DNA of 64,000 nucleotides from Luteibacter mycovicinus. GTDB taxonomy: Bacteria > Pseudomonadota > Gammaproteobacteria > Xanthomonadales > Rhodanobacteraceae. The notes beneath the pieces were generated by a model. That model worked only from the letters and a program-made list of their open reading frames with translations. It searched no databases and was not told the origin of the DNA. Every line of letters begins with the position of its first letter. Position 1 is the first letter of the stretch. The position numbers and the translations under genes were made by a program. Positions 22,248 to 31,375 of the stretch are shown here, piece after piece. The stretch lies in assembly GCF_000745235.1 (NCBI RefSeq), contig NZ_JQNL01000001.1, positions 4,024,001 to 4,088,000 on the forward strand. The letters are read 5' to 3'.

Positions 22248-25112
22248 GTGACAAAGAAAACTAAAGGTTCGGATGCCGCCCGCGGCCCCCGTAAACCCAA
22301 GTCCAGCCGCTCCGGCAAGGCGCTGGATCAGCACGGCCCGGCGCGTGCCGTGGTCGACCCCCATGCCGATCGCGAAGCTCAGCGCTACGAGAAGCCGATC
22401 CCCAGCCGCGAGGCCATCCTGGCGCTGTTCGAGGAGCGGGGCGAGTTGCTGGCCGAGTACGACATCGCCCGCGCCCTGAGGCTGTTCGACGAGTACGAAA
22501 TCGTCGCCCTCAACCGTCGCCTGGGCGCCATGGTCCGCGATGGCCAGCTGCTGCGTAACCGCCGCGGCGACTACGCACCCGCCCAGAAGCTCAGCCTGCT
22601 GCCGGGCCGGGTCATCGCCAACGCCGAGGGCTACGGCTTCCTGCGCCCGGACGAGGGCGGAGAAGATCTCTACCTGTCGCCGCAGCAGATGCGCAGCGTG
22701 CTTCATGGCGACCGCGTGCTCGCGAGCGTCGTCGGCATCGACCGCCGTGGCCGCCGGCAGGGTGCCATCGTCGAGGTGCTGGAGCGCCGCTCGCCGCGCC
22801 TGGTCGGCCGCGTGGTCATCGAGAACGGCGTGACCCTGGTCGAGCCGGACGATCGCCGCCTGCACCAGAACATCATGATTCCTTCCGGCCGCGACGCCGG
22901 CGCCCGCTCGGGCGAGATCGTCGTGGTGGAGATCACCGATCCGCCGACCCAGCACCGTGGCCCCATGGGCACCGTGCGCGCCGTCCTCGGTGAGCGCCTG
23001 CAGCCGTCGCTGGTGGTCGAGATGGCCATTGCCAGCCACGACCTGCCGCATGAGTTCCCGCCGGAGGTCATCCGTCAGGCTGAGGAAGTCGAGCCCAAGG
23101 TGACGTCCGAAGAGCGCAAGGGCCGCACGGACATCCGCAAGCTTCCGCTGGTCACCATCGATGGCGAAGACGCGCGTGACTTCGATGACGCGGTGTATGC
23201 CGAGTCGCTGAAGGACGGCGGTTTCCGTCTCATCGTGGCGATCGCCGACGTCTCGCACTATGTGCCGGTCGGTACGCCGCTCGACGTCGAGGGTTATAAC
23301 CGCAGCACGTCCACGTATTTCCCGGGCTTCGTCGTGCCGATGCTGCCCGAGACGCTTTCCAACGGCATCTGCTCGCTGATGCCAAGGGTCGAACGTCTGT
23401 GCATGGTCTGCGACATGGAGATCGACGAGGACGGCGACGTCGTACGCTCCAAGTTCTACGACGCGGTGATGTTCTCGCACGCGCGCCTCACCTATAACAA
23501 GGTCTGGCAGGCGGTGGGCGAGCGCAACGCGGACGTTCGTGACGAGATCGCCGACGTTCTGCCGCAGGTCGAAACGCTGCACAAGCTCTACAAGGTCATG
23601 GCGACGGCGCGCAAGCGTCGCGGTGCCATCGATTTCGAAACACCGGAAGTGAAGTTCCGTCTCGGTCCCGCGGGCGATGTCGAATCGATGGGCGCGTCCG
23701 ATCGCAACGATGCGCACAAGATGATCGAGGAATGCATGATAGCCGCCAACGTGCAGGCGGCGCGCTTCCTGACCAAGCGCAAGATCCCCGCGCTGTATCG
23801 CGTGCATGCGCCGCCCCCGGCGGAAAAGTACGACGACCTCCTGCAGTTCCTGAAGGAGTTCAAGCTGAAGATGCCGCCGGCGGACGAAGTCACGCCAGCC
23901 GATTTCTCGGCGTTGCTGAAGAAAGTGCAGGACCGCCCGGAAGCGGAGCTGATCCAGTCCGTGCTACTGCGTGCGCAGAGCATGGCGATCTACCATCCGG
24001 AGAACCAGGGCCACTTCGGTCTGGCACTGGACGCGTATGCCCACTTCACGTCGCCCATCCGCCGTTATCCCGACCTGCTGGTACATCGTGCCATCCGCTA
24101 CGCGCTGACCCGCGGCAAGCCGGCCGATTACATCTACAGCGATACGCAGATGTCCGCGATGGCGATCCACTGCTCGCAGCGTGAGCGCCGTGCCGAAGAG
24201 GCCGAGCGCGACGTGGATGAGCGTTTCAAATGCGCGTGGATGGAGAAGCACGTCGGCGAGGAATTCGCGGGCACCATCACCGGCGTCACCTCGTTCGGTC
24301 TGTTTGTCGAGCTGTCGGCCTCGCGCGTGTCGGGTCTGGTGCATGTTTCGCAGCTGCCCAACGATTACTACAAGTTCGATCCCGTACGTCACCTGTTGCA
24401 GGGTGAGCGCACGGGCGTGGCGTATCGCCTCGGTGACTACGTCAGCGTGCAGGTGCTGCGCGCCAGCCTGGAGGATCGCAAGATCGACTTCCGCCTGGTC
24501 GCACGTCTGGCCGAGTTGCCGAAGCCTGCGCCGAAGGTCGTGGCCGCGGCCAAGCCGGCGCCTCGCTCGGGCATGCTGGAGGCGGGGATGGCGATGGGCC
24601 GTGCCGCGAAGAAGGCCGTCGGCCGGATCTTCGGCAAGAAGACGGCGGCCCCGGTTGCGGTTGAAGAGCCGGTTGAGCATCATGCGCGTCCCGCGCGGGC
24701 GCCCAGGCGCGAGGCGGAGGCCGAGACCTCGTCACGAAAGCGCGGCTCCTCGGCCGGCGGTTCGCGGCAGGGCTCGTCACGCCAGGACACGGCGTCGCAA
24801 GGTGGCTCACGCCCGCGTGGCCCGCGTCAGGCTGACGAGGCACGGGCGGAGGATGCGCGTCCGTCAGGTCGTCGTGGCGCTCGTCGGGACGACAGTCGCG
24901 ATGCGTCTCCCGATACCTCGGCGCGCAAAGTCACATCGAGGCGCCGTGCGGCGTCCGACGTCGCGCAGGCGCCCGTCGCAAAGAAATCCACGGCGAAGAA
25001 AAGCGCCGTAACGAAAACGGCGGCCGGTCCGGCGCCGGCGGACCAGGCCCCCGCGAAGACATCCGCAGGTCGGCGTGGGCCGCGTAAACCCAGGAGCAAG
25101 CCGCAAGCATGA
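22248..25112 (+). CDS. rnr: Ribonuclease R
   Basis: A 954-residue 3'-5' exoribonuclease that degrades structured RNA. Order: an N-terminal helix-turn-helix and cold-shock domains (about residues 40-270), the RNB catalytic domain with the metal-binding DGEDARDFDDAV motif (about 305-320), an S1 domain (about 675-760, FAGTITGVTSFGLFVEL), and a long Lys/Arg/Ser/Ala-rich tail (about 770-954). The tail is much longer than in E. coli (813 aa total). The start is GTG 22248. It heads an operon with rlmB, overlapping by 4 bp, as in many gammaproteobacteria. Confidence 0.96.
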   Translation: MTKKTKGSDAARGPRKPKSSRSGKALDQHGPARAVVDPHADREAQRYEKPIPSREAILALFEERGELLAEYDIARALRLFDEYEIVALNRRLGAMVRDGQLLRNRRGDYAPAQKLSLLPGRVIANAEGYGFLRPDEGGEDLYLSPQQMRSVLHGDRVLASVVGIDRRGRRQGAIVEVLERRSPRLVGRVVIENGVTLVEPDDRRLHQNIMIPSGRDAGARSGEIVVVEITDPPTQHRGPMGTVRAVLGERLQPSLVVEMAIASHDLPHEFPPEVIRQAEEVEPKVTSEERKGRTDIRKLPLVTIDGEDARDFDDAVYAESLKDGGFRLIVAIADVSHYVPVGTPLDVEGYNRSTSTYFPGFVVPMLPETLSNGICSLMPRVERLCMVCDMEIDEDGDVVRSKFYDAVMFSHARLTYNKVWQAVGERNADVRDEIADVLPQVETLHKLYKVMATARKRRGAIDFETPEVKFRLGPAGDVESMGASDRNDAHKMIEECMIAANVQAARFLTKRKIPALYRVHAPPPAEKYDDLLQFLKEFKLKMPPADEVTPADFSALLKKVQDRPEAELIQSVLLRAQSMAIYHPENQGHFGLALDAYAHFTSPIRRYPDLLVHRAIRYALTRGKPADYIYSDTQMSAMAIHCSQRERRAEEAERDVDERFKCAWMEKHVGEEFAGTITGVTSFGLFVELSASRVSGLVHVSQLPNDYYKFDPVRHLLQGERTGVAYRLGDYVSVQVLRASLEDRKIDFRLVARLAELPKPAPKVVAAAKPAPRSGMLEAGMAMGRAAKKAVGRIFGKKTAAPVAVEEPVEHHARPARAPRREAEAETSSRKRGSSAGGSRQGSSRQDTASQGGSRPRGPRQADEARAEDARPSGRRGARRDDSRDASPDTSARKVTSRRRAASDVAQAPVAKKSTAKKSAVTKTAAGPAPADQAPAKTSAGRRGPRKPRSKPQA

Positions 25113-25855
25113 GTGAGACGTGGATCGTAGGGATCAATCCGGTCGAAGGCTCTCTCGCCAACGACCCGGATCGTGTCCGTGAAGTACTGATCGAGCAGAA
25201 CTCGAAGAACGCCCGTGTCAACGAGATCGCCGCGCAGGCGCGCAAGCTCGGGCTCATCGTCAAGACGGTGAGCAAGGAGCAGCTCGAGAAGCTCGGCGGC
25301 GAAGCGCGCCATCAGGGCGTCATCGCGCGGTACGAAACACCGCCGCTGCGCGACGAGAGTGCGTTGCCCGGTCTGCTCGGGGCGGCCGGTGCGGACGCGC
25401 TGGTGCTCGTGCTCGACGGTGTGACGGATCCGCATAACCTCGGTGCCTGCCTGCGCAGCGCGGCGGCCGCGAACGTCACCGCCGTGGTGATGCCTAAGGA
25501 CCGCGCGGTCGGCATTACCCCCACGGTCCGTCGTGCGTCGGCCGGCGGCGCGGATCTGGTGCCGGTCATTGCCGTCACCAATCTCGCCCGCGCCCTGCGC
25601 CTGCTCAAGGACGCAGGCGTGTGGATCACGGGGATGGACGGCGATACGGATCAGTCGCTCTATGCCATCGATCTGAAGGGTCCGGTCGCGCTGGTCATGG
25701 GTAGCGAAGGTGACGGCATGCGCCGCCTTACCCGCGATACCTGTGACTTCGTGGCGAAGATCCCGATGCCGGGTGGCATGGAGAGTCTCAACGTGTCCGT
25801 CGCTACGGGTATCGTGTTGTTCGAGGCGCTGCGTCAGCGAGGTGCGAAGAAATGA
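25109..25855 (+). CDS. rlmB: 23S rRNA (guanosine-2251-2'-O)-methyltransferase
   Basis: A 248-residue SpoU/TrmH-family SPOUT methyltransferase. An N-terminal substrate-binding domain (about 5-80) leads to the knotted catalytic domain with the motifs DGVTDPHNLGACLRSA (about 108-123), VMGSEGDGMRRL (about 195-206) and IPMPGGMESLNVSVA (about 216-230). It methylates G2251 in the P-loop of 23S rRNA. Its ATGA overlaps the rnr stop, and it overlaps the next gene by 4 bp. Confidence 0.95.
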   Translation: MSETWIVGINPVEGSLANDPDRVREVLIEQNSKNARVNEIAAQARKLGLIVKTVSKEQLEKLGGEARHQGVIARYETPPLRDESALPGLLGAAGADALVLVLDGVTDPHNLGACLRSAAAANVTAVVMPKDRAVGITPTVRRASAGGADLVPVIAVTNLARALRLLKDAGVWITGMDGDTDQSLYAIDLKGPVALVMGSEGDGMRRLTRDTCDFVAKIPMPGGMESLNVSVATGIVLFEALRQRGAKK

Positions 25856-26127
25856 GTTCGATGTTCTGGCATGACTGGGCCGGCCTGGTCGGCGTTGCGC
25901 TGGTGCTGGTCGCGTTTTTTCTGCTTCAGGCACATAAGCTGTCGGGGCAGGGGTATACGTACCAGGTGATGAACCTGCTGGGTGCCTTCGGCATCCTGCT
26001 TTCCCTGATCTTCGGCATGTTCAACCTGTCCGCGTTCGTGCAGGAACTGGCCTGGTTCCTCATCAGCGTGTACGGCATCGTGCGTGGTGTCCGGGCGCGC
26101 AAGGCGGTCGTTCCACCGGTCGTCTGA
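25852..26127 (+). CDS. CBU_0592-family small membrane protein
   Basis: A 91-residue protein with three predicted membrane helices (about 8-25, 38-58 and 62-80) and a basic tail (VRGVRARKA). It resembles small membrane proteins named after Coxiella CBU_0592; no function is known. Third gene of the rnr-rlmB operon, overlapping rlmB by 4 bp. Confidence 0.75.
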   Translation: MSSMFWHDWAGLVGVALVLVAFFLLQAHKLSGQGYTYQVMNLLGAFGILLSLIFGMFNLSAFVQELAWFLISVYGIVRGVRARKAVVPPVV

Positions 26128-26161
26128 GGCATTCGGTCAGCGGGGGGTTACACCTCCTCCG

Positions 26162-26167
26162 TATAAT
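26162..26167 (+). promoter_or_regulatory. -10 box of the guanidine-riboswitch transcript
   Basis: TATAAT lies 30 bp before the first riboswitch hairpin. Just after it a perfect 8-bp hairpin (GGACCGGC 26175-26182, loop GCAAT, GCCGGTCC 26188-26195) precedes the aptamer. No clear -35 box. Confidence 0.6.
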
Positions 26168-26197
26168 GCAAAACGGACCGGCGCAATGCCGGTCCGC

Positions 26198-26257
26198 CCC
26201 CGGGGACGACCCCGGGGCGCGCACTATCTCCGCGGGGACGACCCCGCTCTTGCGGAG
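26198..26257 (+). promoter_or_regulatory. Guanidine-II (mini-ykkC) riboswitch
   Basis: Two GC hairpins each present the invariant loop ACGA: GGGG-ACGA-CCCC with an extended CCCCGGGG stem (26198-26217), and GCGGGG-ACGA-CCCCGC (26232-26247). This is the guanidine-II architecture, and it sits directly in front of a Gdx-type exporter, the classic target. CTCCGC (26228-26233) can pair with GCGGAG (26252-26257), which contains the Shine-Dalgarno GGAG. Ligand-stabilised hairpin 2 uses part of CTCCGC and would free the ribosome site. The mechanism is inferred from these pairings. Confidence 0.93.
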
Positions 26258-26266
26258 CTCACTCCC

Positions 26267-26587
26267 ATGTATTGGTTCATCCTCGTCCTTGCCGGGCTGT
26301 TCGAGATCGCCTGGGCGGTCGGCCTGAAATACACCGAAGGGTTTTCGAAGCCGCTACCCAGCGTGCTCACGGGTGGCGCGATGCTCATCAGCATCGTCCT
26401 GCTCGCCTGGGCGACGAAAAAATTGCCGCTCGGTACGGCTTATGCGGTGTGGACAGGCATCGGTGCCGTCGGCGCCGTGACGCTCGGCATCATCCTGTTC
26501 GGCGAGTCGGCGCAGCCGTTGCGGCTGCTTTGCGTCGGACTGATCGTCGTCGGGATTATTGGGTTGAAGCTGACGTCGGCGACGTAA
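26267..26587 (+). CDS. gdx: Guanidinium exporter, SMR family (Gdx/SugE)
   Basis: A 106-residue small multidrug resistance protein with four membrane helices. The essential Glu13 lies in [16 protein letters not shown]. The sequence follows E. coli SugE/Gdx nearly motif for motif ([21 protein letters not shown]). Gdx exchanges protons for guanidinium as a dual-topology dimer. A guanidine-II riboswitch lies upstream, supporting this substrate over general quaternary amines. ATG 26267 has GGAG 9 bases upstream. Confidence 0.95.
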   Translation: MYWFILVLAGLFEIAWAVGLKYTEGFSKPLPSVLTGGAMLISIVLLAWATKKLPLGTAYAVWTGIGAVGAVTLGIILFGESAQPLRLLCVGLIVVGIIGLKLTSAT

Positions 26588-26590
26588 AAC

Positions 26591-26616
26591 GCCGGCAGGG
26601 CGGTTGCCCTGCCGGC
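26591..26616. terminator. Bidirectional hairpin between gdx and phoU
   Basis: GCCGGCAGGGC (26591-26601) pairs with GCCCTGCCGGC (26606-26616), 11 bp without mismatch. It lies between two convergent genes. A short T run follows on the minus strand, a looser T-rich stretch on the plus strand. Confidence 0.75.
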
Positions 26617-26622
26617 CGCCTC

Positions 26623-27336
26623 TTATTTATCGAAATCCGGATTCGCGGTGGTGTCGCGCTTGGTGCGCGGGGCCACCAGCGGCTCGCCGTGGACGACGAA
26701 CCAAACGTTCTCGGCGATGTTGGTCGCGTGGTCGCCGATGCGCTCGATGTTCTTTGCCATGAACAGGAGGTGGGTGCAGGGCGTGATGTTGCGCGGGTCT
26801 TCCATCATGTACGTCAGCAGCGCGCGGAAGACGACCGTATAGGCCTCGTCCAGATCCGCATCCGACTTCCACACTTCATAAGCGGCTTCGGCGTCCTGCT
26901 CGTCGTACGCCTTGAGCACGTTGCGCAACTGGTCCGCGGCCAGCTCGGCCAGGTTTTTCAGGCCGCCGGCGGCGGTGATCGGGGCGACGCGGCTGAGCGG
27001 GATGGAACGTTTGGCCACGTTGGCGGCGTAGTCGCCGATGCGCTCGATGTCGGCGGCGATACGCAGCGCGGCGAATACGTTGCGCAGGTCGCCGGCGATC
27101 GGCGCGCGCAGGGCGAGCAGACGCACGACGTCCTGGCTGATTTCCTGCTCGAGCGAATCGAGTGCGTCGTCGTTGTCGACCACGCGCTGGGCGGCGCGCT
27201 CGTCACGACGTTCGACAACGTCGATGGCGGCTTCGAGCTGCGCGACGGCGATCTCGCCCATGCGGACGATTTCGCCGGTGAGACGCTTCAGTTCGTCGTC
27301 GTAGCTCTTGATGATGTGCTGGTGCGGAGTATTCAT
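26623..27336 (-). CDS. phoU: Phosphate signalling complex protein PhoU
   Basis: A 237-residue all-helical protein made of two PhoU repeats, each with the metal-binding E/DxxxD pattern (DNDDALDSLEQEI; IERIGDYAANVA; IERIGDHATNIAE). PhoU links the Pst transporter to PhoR and holds the Pho regulon off when phosphate is plentiful. It is the last gene of pstSCAB-phoU and starts 25 bp after the pstB stop. Confidence 0.96.
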   Translation of the reverse strand: MNTPHQHIIKSYDDELKRLTGEIVRMGEIAVAQLEAAIDVVERRDERAAQRVVDNDDALDSLEQEISQDVVRLLALRAPIAGDLRNVFAALRIAADIERIGDYAANVAKRSIPLSRVAPITAAGGLKNLAELAADQLRNVLKAYDEQDAEAAYEVWKSDADLDEAYTVVFRALLTYMMEDPRNITPCTHLLFMAKNIERIGDHATNIAENVWFVVHGEPLVAPRTKRDTTANPDFDK

Positions 27337-27361
27337 CGCGGGACCTCGAAATAGGGGGCGC

Positions 27362-28195
27362 TCAGCCGAACCGGCCGGTGATGTAGTCTTCGGTCTGCTT
27401 CTTGTCCGGCTTGGTGAAGATCTTCTCGGTCCGGTCGAACTCGATGAGCTCGCCCATGTACATGAACGCGGTCATGTCCGAGCAGCGCGCAGCCTGCTGC
27501 ATGTTGTGCGTCACGATGACGATGGTGAACTGGCTCTTGAGCTCCTCGACCAGCTGCTCGATGCGGCTCGTGGCGATCGGATCCAGCGCGGAGGTCGGCT
27601 CGTCGAGCAGCAGCACTTCCGGCTTCAGGGCGATGCCGCGGGCGATGCACAGACGCTGCTGCTGGCCGCCGGAGAGGCCGAGTGCGCTCTGCTTGAGCTT
27701 GTCCTTCACCTCGTCCCACAGCGCGGCGCCACGCAGCGCCTGCTCGACACGGCCCTCCATGTCGGTGCGGTTGAGCTTTTCGTGGTGACGAATGCCGTAA
27801 GCGACGTTCTCGAAAATCGTCATGGGGAACGGCACCGGCTTCTGGAACACCATGCCGACCTTGCTGCGCAGGCGGTTGAGCGAGTACTTCGGGTCGAGGA
27901 TGTTCTCGCCGTCGAGCACGATCTCGCCGCTGGCGCGCAGGTTCGGGTAGATCGCGTAGATGCGGTTGAAGATGCGCAGCAGGGTGGACTTGCCGCAGCC
28001 CGACGGACCGATGATGGCGGTGACCTTCTTCTCCGGTACGTCCATGGCGATGTGCTTCAGCGCATGGAACTCACCGTAATGGAAGTTGAGGTCGCGCACG
28101 GTCATCTTCGCCGGCACCTGGCCGAGGTCGACGGCGGCGGCATGCGGCGAGGTGCCGAATCCCGGCTTGGAGGCGACTTCGTTCATCTTAGTCAT
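27362..28195 (-). CDS. pstB: Phosphate ABC transporter ATP-binding protein PstB
   Basis: A 277-residue ABC ATPase with Walker [10 protein letters not shown], the signature LSGGQQQR and Walker [14 protein letters not shown], in the order and spacing of PstB. Energises high-affinity phosphate uptake with PstA/PstC. An N-terminal extension of about 25 residues precedes the ABC core ([13 protein letters not shown]). Overlaps the pstA stop by 8 bp. Confidence 0.96.
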   Translation of the reverse strand: MTKMNEVASKPGFGTSPHAAAVDLGQVPAKMTVRDLNFHYGEFHALKHIAMDVPEKKVTAIIGPSGCGKSTLLRIFNRIYAIYPNLRASGEIVLDGENILDPKYSLNRLRSKVGMVFQKPVPFPMTIFENVAYGIRHHEKLNRTDMEGRVEQALRGAALWDEVKDKLKQSALGLSGGQQQRLCIARGIALKPEVLLLDEPTSALDPIATSRIEQLVEELKSQFTIVIVTHNMQQAARCSDMTAFMYMGELIEFDRTEKIFTKPDKKQTEDYITGRFG

Positions 28196-29057
28196 GGGAC
28201 ACCTTGGAACGCGAGAAGGCGAGGCGGGCGATCAGGCTGAGCGCCAGCACGAACATGGTCAGGACGAAAGCACCGGCCCAGGCGAGCGTGTTGATGTCCG
28301 GGCTCGGGTCCTTGGTGTACTCGTAGATGACCTGGGGCAGGCTCGGCATCTTGTCGATCGGGTTGAACGTCATGAAGTTGTTGCCGAACGCCGTGAACAG
28401 CAGCGGCGCGGTTTCACCGCTGATGCGGGCCAGGGCCAGCAGGATGCCGGTGACGATACCCGAGCGCGCCGAACGCACCAGGATCTGCATCGTCAGCTTC
28501 CACTGCGGGACACCCAGCGACAGTGCCGCTTCGCGCAGCGTGCCGGGTACCAGGCGGAGCATTTCATCCGTGGTGCGGACGATGACGGGCAGGGCGATCA
28601 GCGCCAGCGCGATGCCGCCAGCGATGCCCGAGAACGTCACGTCGCCATTGGTCAGCCATTTGGACGGCAGGACGATCACCGTGTAGACGAACAGACCGAG
28701 CACGATCGACGGCGCCGACAGCAGGATGTCGTTGAGAAAACGGATCGTGGGACCGAGCTTCGAGCGGCGCGAATACTCGGCGAGCCAGGTGCCCGCGGCC
28801 ACGCCGATCGGCGTGGCGATGAGGATACCCAGCACGTTGAGGATCAGGCTGCCGACCATGGCATTGGCCAGGCCACCCTCTTCGCGATACGCCGTGATCT
28901 TGGTGAACAGCTGCGGCTTGAGCCCGGCGAGGCCCTGGCTCAGCGTCTCCCACAGGATCCACGCGAGGAAGAGCAGGCCGATGCAGGTCGCCACGATGCT
29001 GAAGGCCATCGCGAGGATGTTCTTGATCCGGCGCCTGGTATAGAGCGAGGCGGACAT
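28188..29057 (-). CDS. pstA: Phosphate ABC transporter permease PstA
   Basis: A 289-residue inner-membrane permease with about six helices and the BPD_transp_1 coupling motif ([13 protein letters not shown]). Forms the phosphate channel with PstC. Its start codon shares one base with the pstC stop. Positions and order match the standard pst operon. Confidence 0.95.
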   Translation of the reverse strand: MSASLYTRRRIKNILAMAFSIVATCIGLLFLAWILWETLSQGLAGLKPQLFTKITAYREEGGLANAMVGSLILNVLGILIATPIGVAAGTWLAEYSRRSKLGPTIRFLNDILLSAPSIVLGLFVYTVIVLPSKWLTNGDVTFSGIAGGIALALIALPVIVRTTDEMLRLVPGTLREAALSLGVPQWKLTMQILVRSARSGIVTGILLALARISGETAPLLFTAFGNNFMTFNPIDKMPSLPQVIYEYTKDPSPDINTLAWAGAFVLTMFVLALSLIARLAFSRSKVSHD

Positions 29058-30088
29058 CAGTTGCCCTCCTTCGAAGCCAGGCGGCGGAGCATGAGTCTCG
29101 CGATCATCAGCACGATGAAGGTCACCACGAAGAGCAGGAAGGCGATCGCCATGAGCGCGGACTTCTGCAGACCCTCGGCTTCACCGAACTGGTTGGCGAT
29201 GGTCGAGGCGATCGTACTGCCGGTTTCGAGCAGCGACGGCGTGAACTTGAAGGTGTTGCCGATGACGAAGGCCACCGCCATCGTCTCGCCGAGCGCCCGG
29301 CCCAGGCCGAGGAACACGCCGCCGATCACGGCCGTGCGGGTGTAGGGGACGACGATGTCCCAGACCACTTCCCACGTGCTGGAGCCCAAGGCGTAAGCGG
29401 ACTCCTTCAGGCGGGTGGGCACGGTCTGGAAGACCTCGCGCATCACGGAAGAGATGAACGGGATGATCATCACCGCTAGCACCAGTCCCGCGGTGAGCAC
29501 ACCGGCGCCGAAGAACGGGTACTCGCTGGAGAAGAACTTCGCGATAAAGGGCACGTGCTGGACCAGCCACGACACCTTGCCGTCCGGCGGGTCCGCGCTG
29601 AAGTTGTTCATCAGCCACGGCTTGACGTTCTCCGCCACGAATGGGGCGAAGATGAAGAGACCCCACATGCCGTAGATGATCGATGGAATGCCGGCCAGCA
29701 GTTCGATGGCCGAGCTGACCGGACCGCGCATCCAGCCAGGGGCGATCTCGGTAAGAAAGAGGGCGATGCCGAAACTGACCGGCACGGCGAATATCAGGGC
29801 GATGATCGCGGTGCCGACCGTGCCGACCACCGGCACCAGGGCGCCGTACTGGTTGTTGCTCGGATCCCACACGGCGCTGGTGAGAAAGCCCCAGCCGAAG
29901 GTGGCGAACGCGTCGCGGCCCAGCCAGAGCGTGGAAGCGGCGGCGCCGACGAGGCAGAGCAGAACGAGCAGGGCGCAGGCCTTCAGGGCCCAGCCGAACA
30001 GCCGGTCGTTACGCGTATCCCGCGCGTTCCGGGACGCTTCCGCCTGACGTTCCTGGTCGGGCACGGCGTTGCTGACGGTGGCGTGCAT
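29057..30088 (-). CDS. pstC: Phosphate ABC transporter permease PstC
   Basis: A 343-residue inner-membrane permease. A hydrophilic N-terminus of about 30 residues leads to six helices and the EAA-type loop (KESAYALGSSTWEVVWDIVVP). Partner of PstA. It is separated from pstS by 124 bp that hold a strong hairpin, so pstS is probably made in excess of the rest. Confidence 0.95.
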   Translation of the reverse strand: MHATVSNAVPDQERQAEASRNARDTRNDRLFGWALKACALLVLLCLVGAAASTLWLGRDAFATFGWGFLTSAVWDPSNNQYGALVPVVGTVGTAIIALIFAVPVSFGIALFLTEIAPGWMRGPVSSAIELLAGIPSIIYGMWGLFIFAPFVAENVKPWLMNNFSADPPDGKVSWLVQHVPFIAKFFSSEYPFFGAGVLTAGLVLAVMIIPFISSVMREVFQTVPTRLKESAYALGSSTWEVVWDIVVPYTRTAVIGGVFLGLGRALGETMAVAFVIGNTFKFTPSLLETGSTIASTIANQFGEAEGLQKSALMAIAFLLFVVTFIVLMIARLMLRRLASKEGN

Positions 30089-30125
30089 GATGGGTTCGGG
30101 TTCCCGGGAGCCTATGCAAACGTGT

Positions 30126-30155
30126 GGGTCGCCGTCCCTGTCGGAACGGCGACCC
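30126..30155 (-). terminator. Intercistronic hairpin between pstS and pstC
   Basis: GGGTCGCCGT and ACGGCGACCC form a perfect 10-bp stem around a 10-nt loop, with no T run after it. It is better explained as a stabiliser or partial terminator that protects pstS mRNA than as a full stop. Confidence 0.65.
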
Positions 30156-30212
30156 CCTTTGACGATACTCTGGACCGGCTATATGACAGCCGGTCCGTTG
30201 AGACCGGATGGA

Positions 30213-31229
30213 TCAGTTCTTGAACTCGGCAGCCCAGTAGGCTTCGATCTGCTGGACGAGAGCCGGCGGCAGCGCGACGTAGTCGAGCGAAGCGGCCTGC
30301 GACTGACCCTTCTCGAGCGACCACTTGAAGAAGTCGAAGGCGACCTTGCTGTGCGAGGCGTTCTTGGACTTCTTGTACATGATGACCCACGTCGTAGCCG
30401 TAATCGGCCACGCCTGTGCGCCCGGGGCGTTGGTCATGATCAGGTTGAAGTCCTTGGCCGACTTCCAGTCGGCCGTGGAGGCGGCAGCGGCGAACGCGTC
30501 GGCGTTCGGCTGGACCCACGTACCGGCAGCGTTCTGCATCTGCGTGTACGAGAGCTTGTTCTTGGTGGCGTAAGCGTATTCGACATAGCCGATCGAGCCC
30601 GGGATCTGACGGACGTACTGCGAGACGCCCTCGTTACCCTTGCCGCCGACGCCGGCCGGCCATTCGACGGCCGTGCCGAACTTCACCTTGGACGCCCACT
30701 CCGGGTTGACCTTGGACAGGTAGTTAGTGAAGTTGAACGAGGTGCCCGAACCGTCCGAACGGTGCACGACGGTGATCTTGACGTCCGGAATCTTCACGCC
30801 CGGATTCAGGGCGGCGATGGCCGGGTCGTTCCAGCGGGCAATCTTGCCCAGGTAGATGTCGCCCAGCAGCTTGCCGTCGATCTTCAGCTGGCCCGGGGCG
30901 ATGCCCTGCAGGTTGACGATGGGCACGATGCCACCGACGACGACCGGGAACTGGCCTAGACCGAATTTGGTGAGGTCTTCAGCGCTCATCGGAGCATCGG
31001 ACGCGCCGAAGTCGATGGTGCCTTCCTTGATCTGGGCGATACCCGCACCCGAACCGACGGACTGATAGTTCAGCTTGTTGCCGGTGGCTTCGGCGTACGT
31101 CGCCGACCACTTCGACAGGACCGGGTAAACGAAGCTCGAGCCGGCGCCCGTGATGTCGGTGGCCTGGGCGGACATGCCGAACAGGGAAGCGGCGACGAGC
31201 GCAGCGATGCGGAGTTTACGTGTGAACAC
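30213..31229 (-). CDS. pstS: Periplasmic phosphate-binding protein PstS
   Basis: A 338-residue solute-binding protein. Its signal peptide (about 23 residues, ending AQA) is followed by ITGAGSSFVYPVLSKW, the PstS start. Phosphate contacts are recognisable in the GAGSSF, SGSGTSFNF and GGKGNEGV segments. Delivers phosphate to PstCAB. A Pho box lies about 90 bp upstream. Confidence 0.97.
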   Translation of the reverse strand: MFTRKLRIAALVAASLFGMSAQATDITGAGSSFVYPVLSKWSATYAEATGNKLNYQSVGSGAGIAQIKEGTIDFGASDAPMSAEDLTKFGLGQFPVVVGGIVPIVNLQGIAPGQLKIDGKLLGDIYLGKIARWNDPAIAALNPGVKIPDVKITVVHRSDGSGTSFNFTNYLSKVNPEWASKVKFGTAVEWPAGVGGKGNEGVSQYVRQIPGSIGYVEYAYATKNKLSYTQMQNAAGTWVQPNADAFAAAASTADWKSAKDFNLIMTNAPGAQAWPITATTWVIMYKKSKNASHSKVAFDFFKWSLEKGQSQAASLDYVALPPALVQQIEAYWAAEFKN

Positions 31230-31317
31230 GGAGTAGTCCTCGGATGGATGAGTGTCAGGCGTTGACCGCCTGGGGCCGTATTGCAGCCCTGCCGTGTTGC
31301 AATGAGACGTACTGAAT

Positions 31318-31355
31318 GTTGCAGCGATATGACAGCATCCGATTTGCTGTCATAT
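31318..31355 (-). promoter_or_regulatory. Pho box region of pstS
   Basis: On the minus strand CTGTCAT-ATCG-CTGCAAC (31335-31318) has the 7-4-7 direct-repeat layout of PhoB sites. It is flanked by a perfect inverted repeat, ATATGACAGC (31327-31336) and GCTGTCATAT (31346-31355), adding a third CTGTCAT in opposite orientation. The pst operon is therefore expected to respond to PhoB under phosphate starvation. Confidence 0.75.
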
Positions 31356-31375
31356 TCATGAACTTACGAAATGCC

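Noticed and set aside
22242..23807. Long open frame opposite rnr
   Set aside because: It mirrors the conserved RNase R catalytic domain and would need to overlap it fully.
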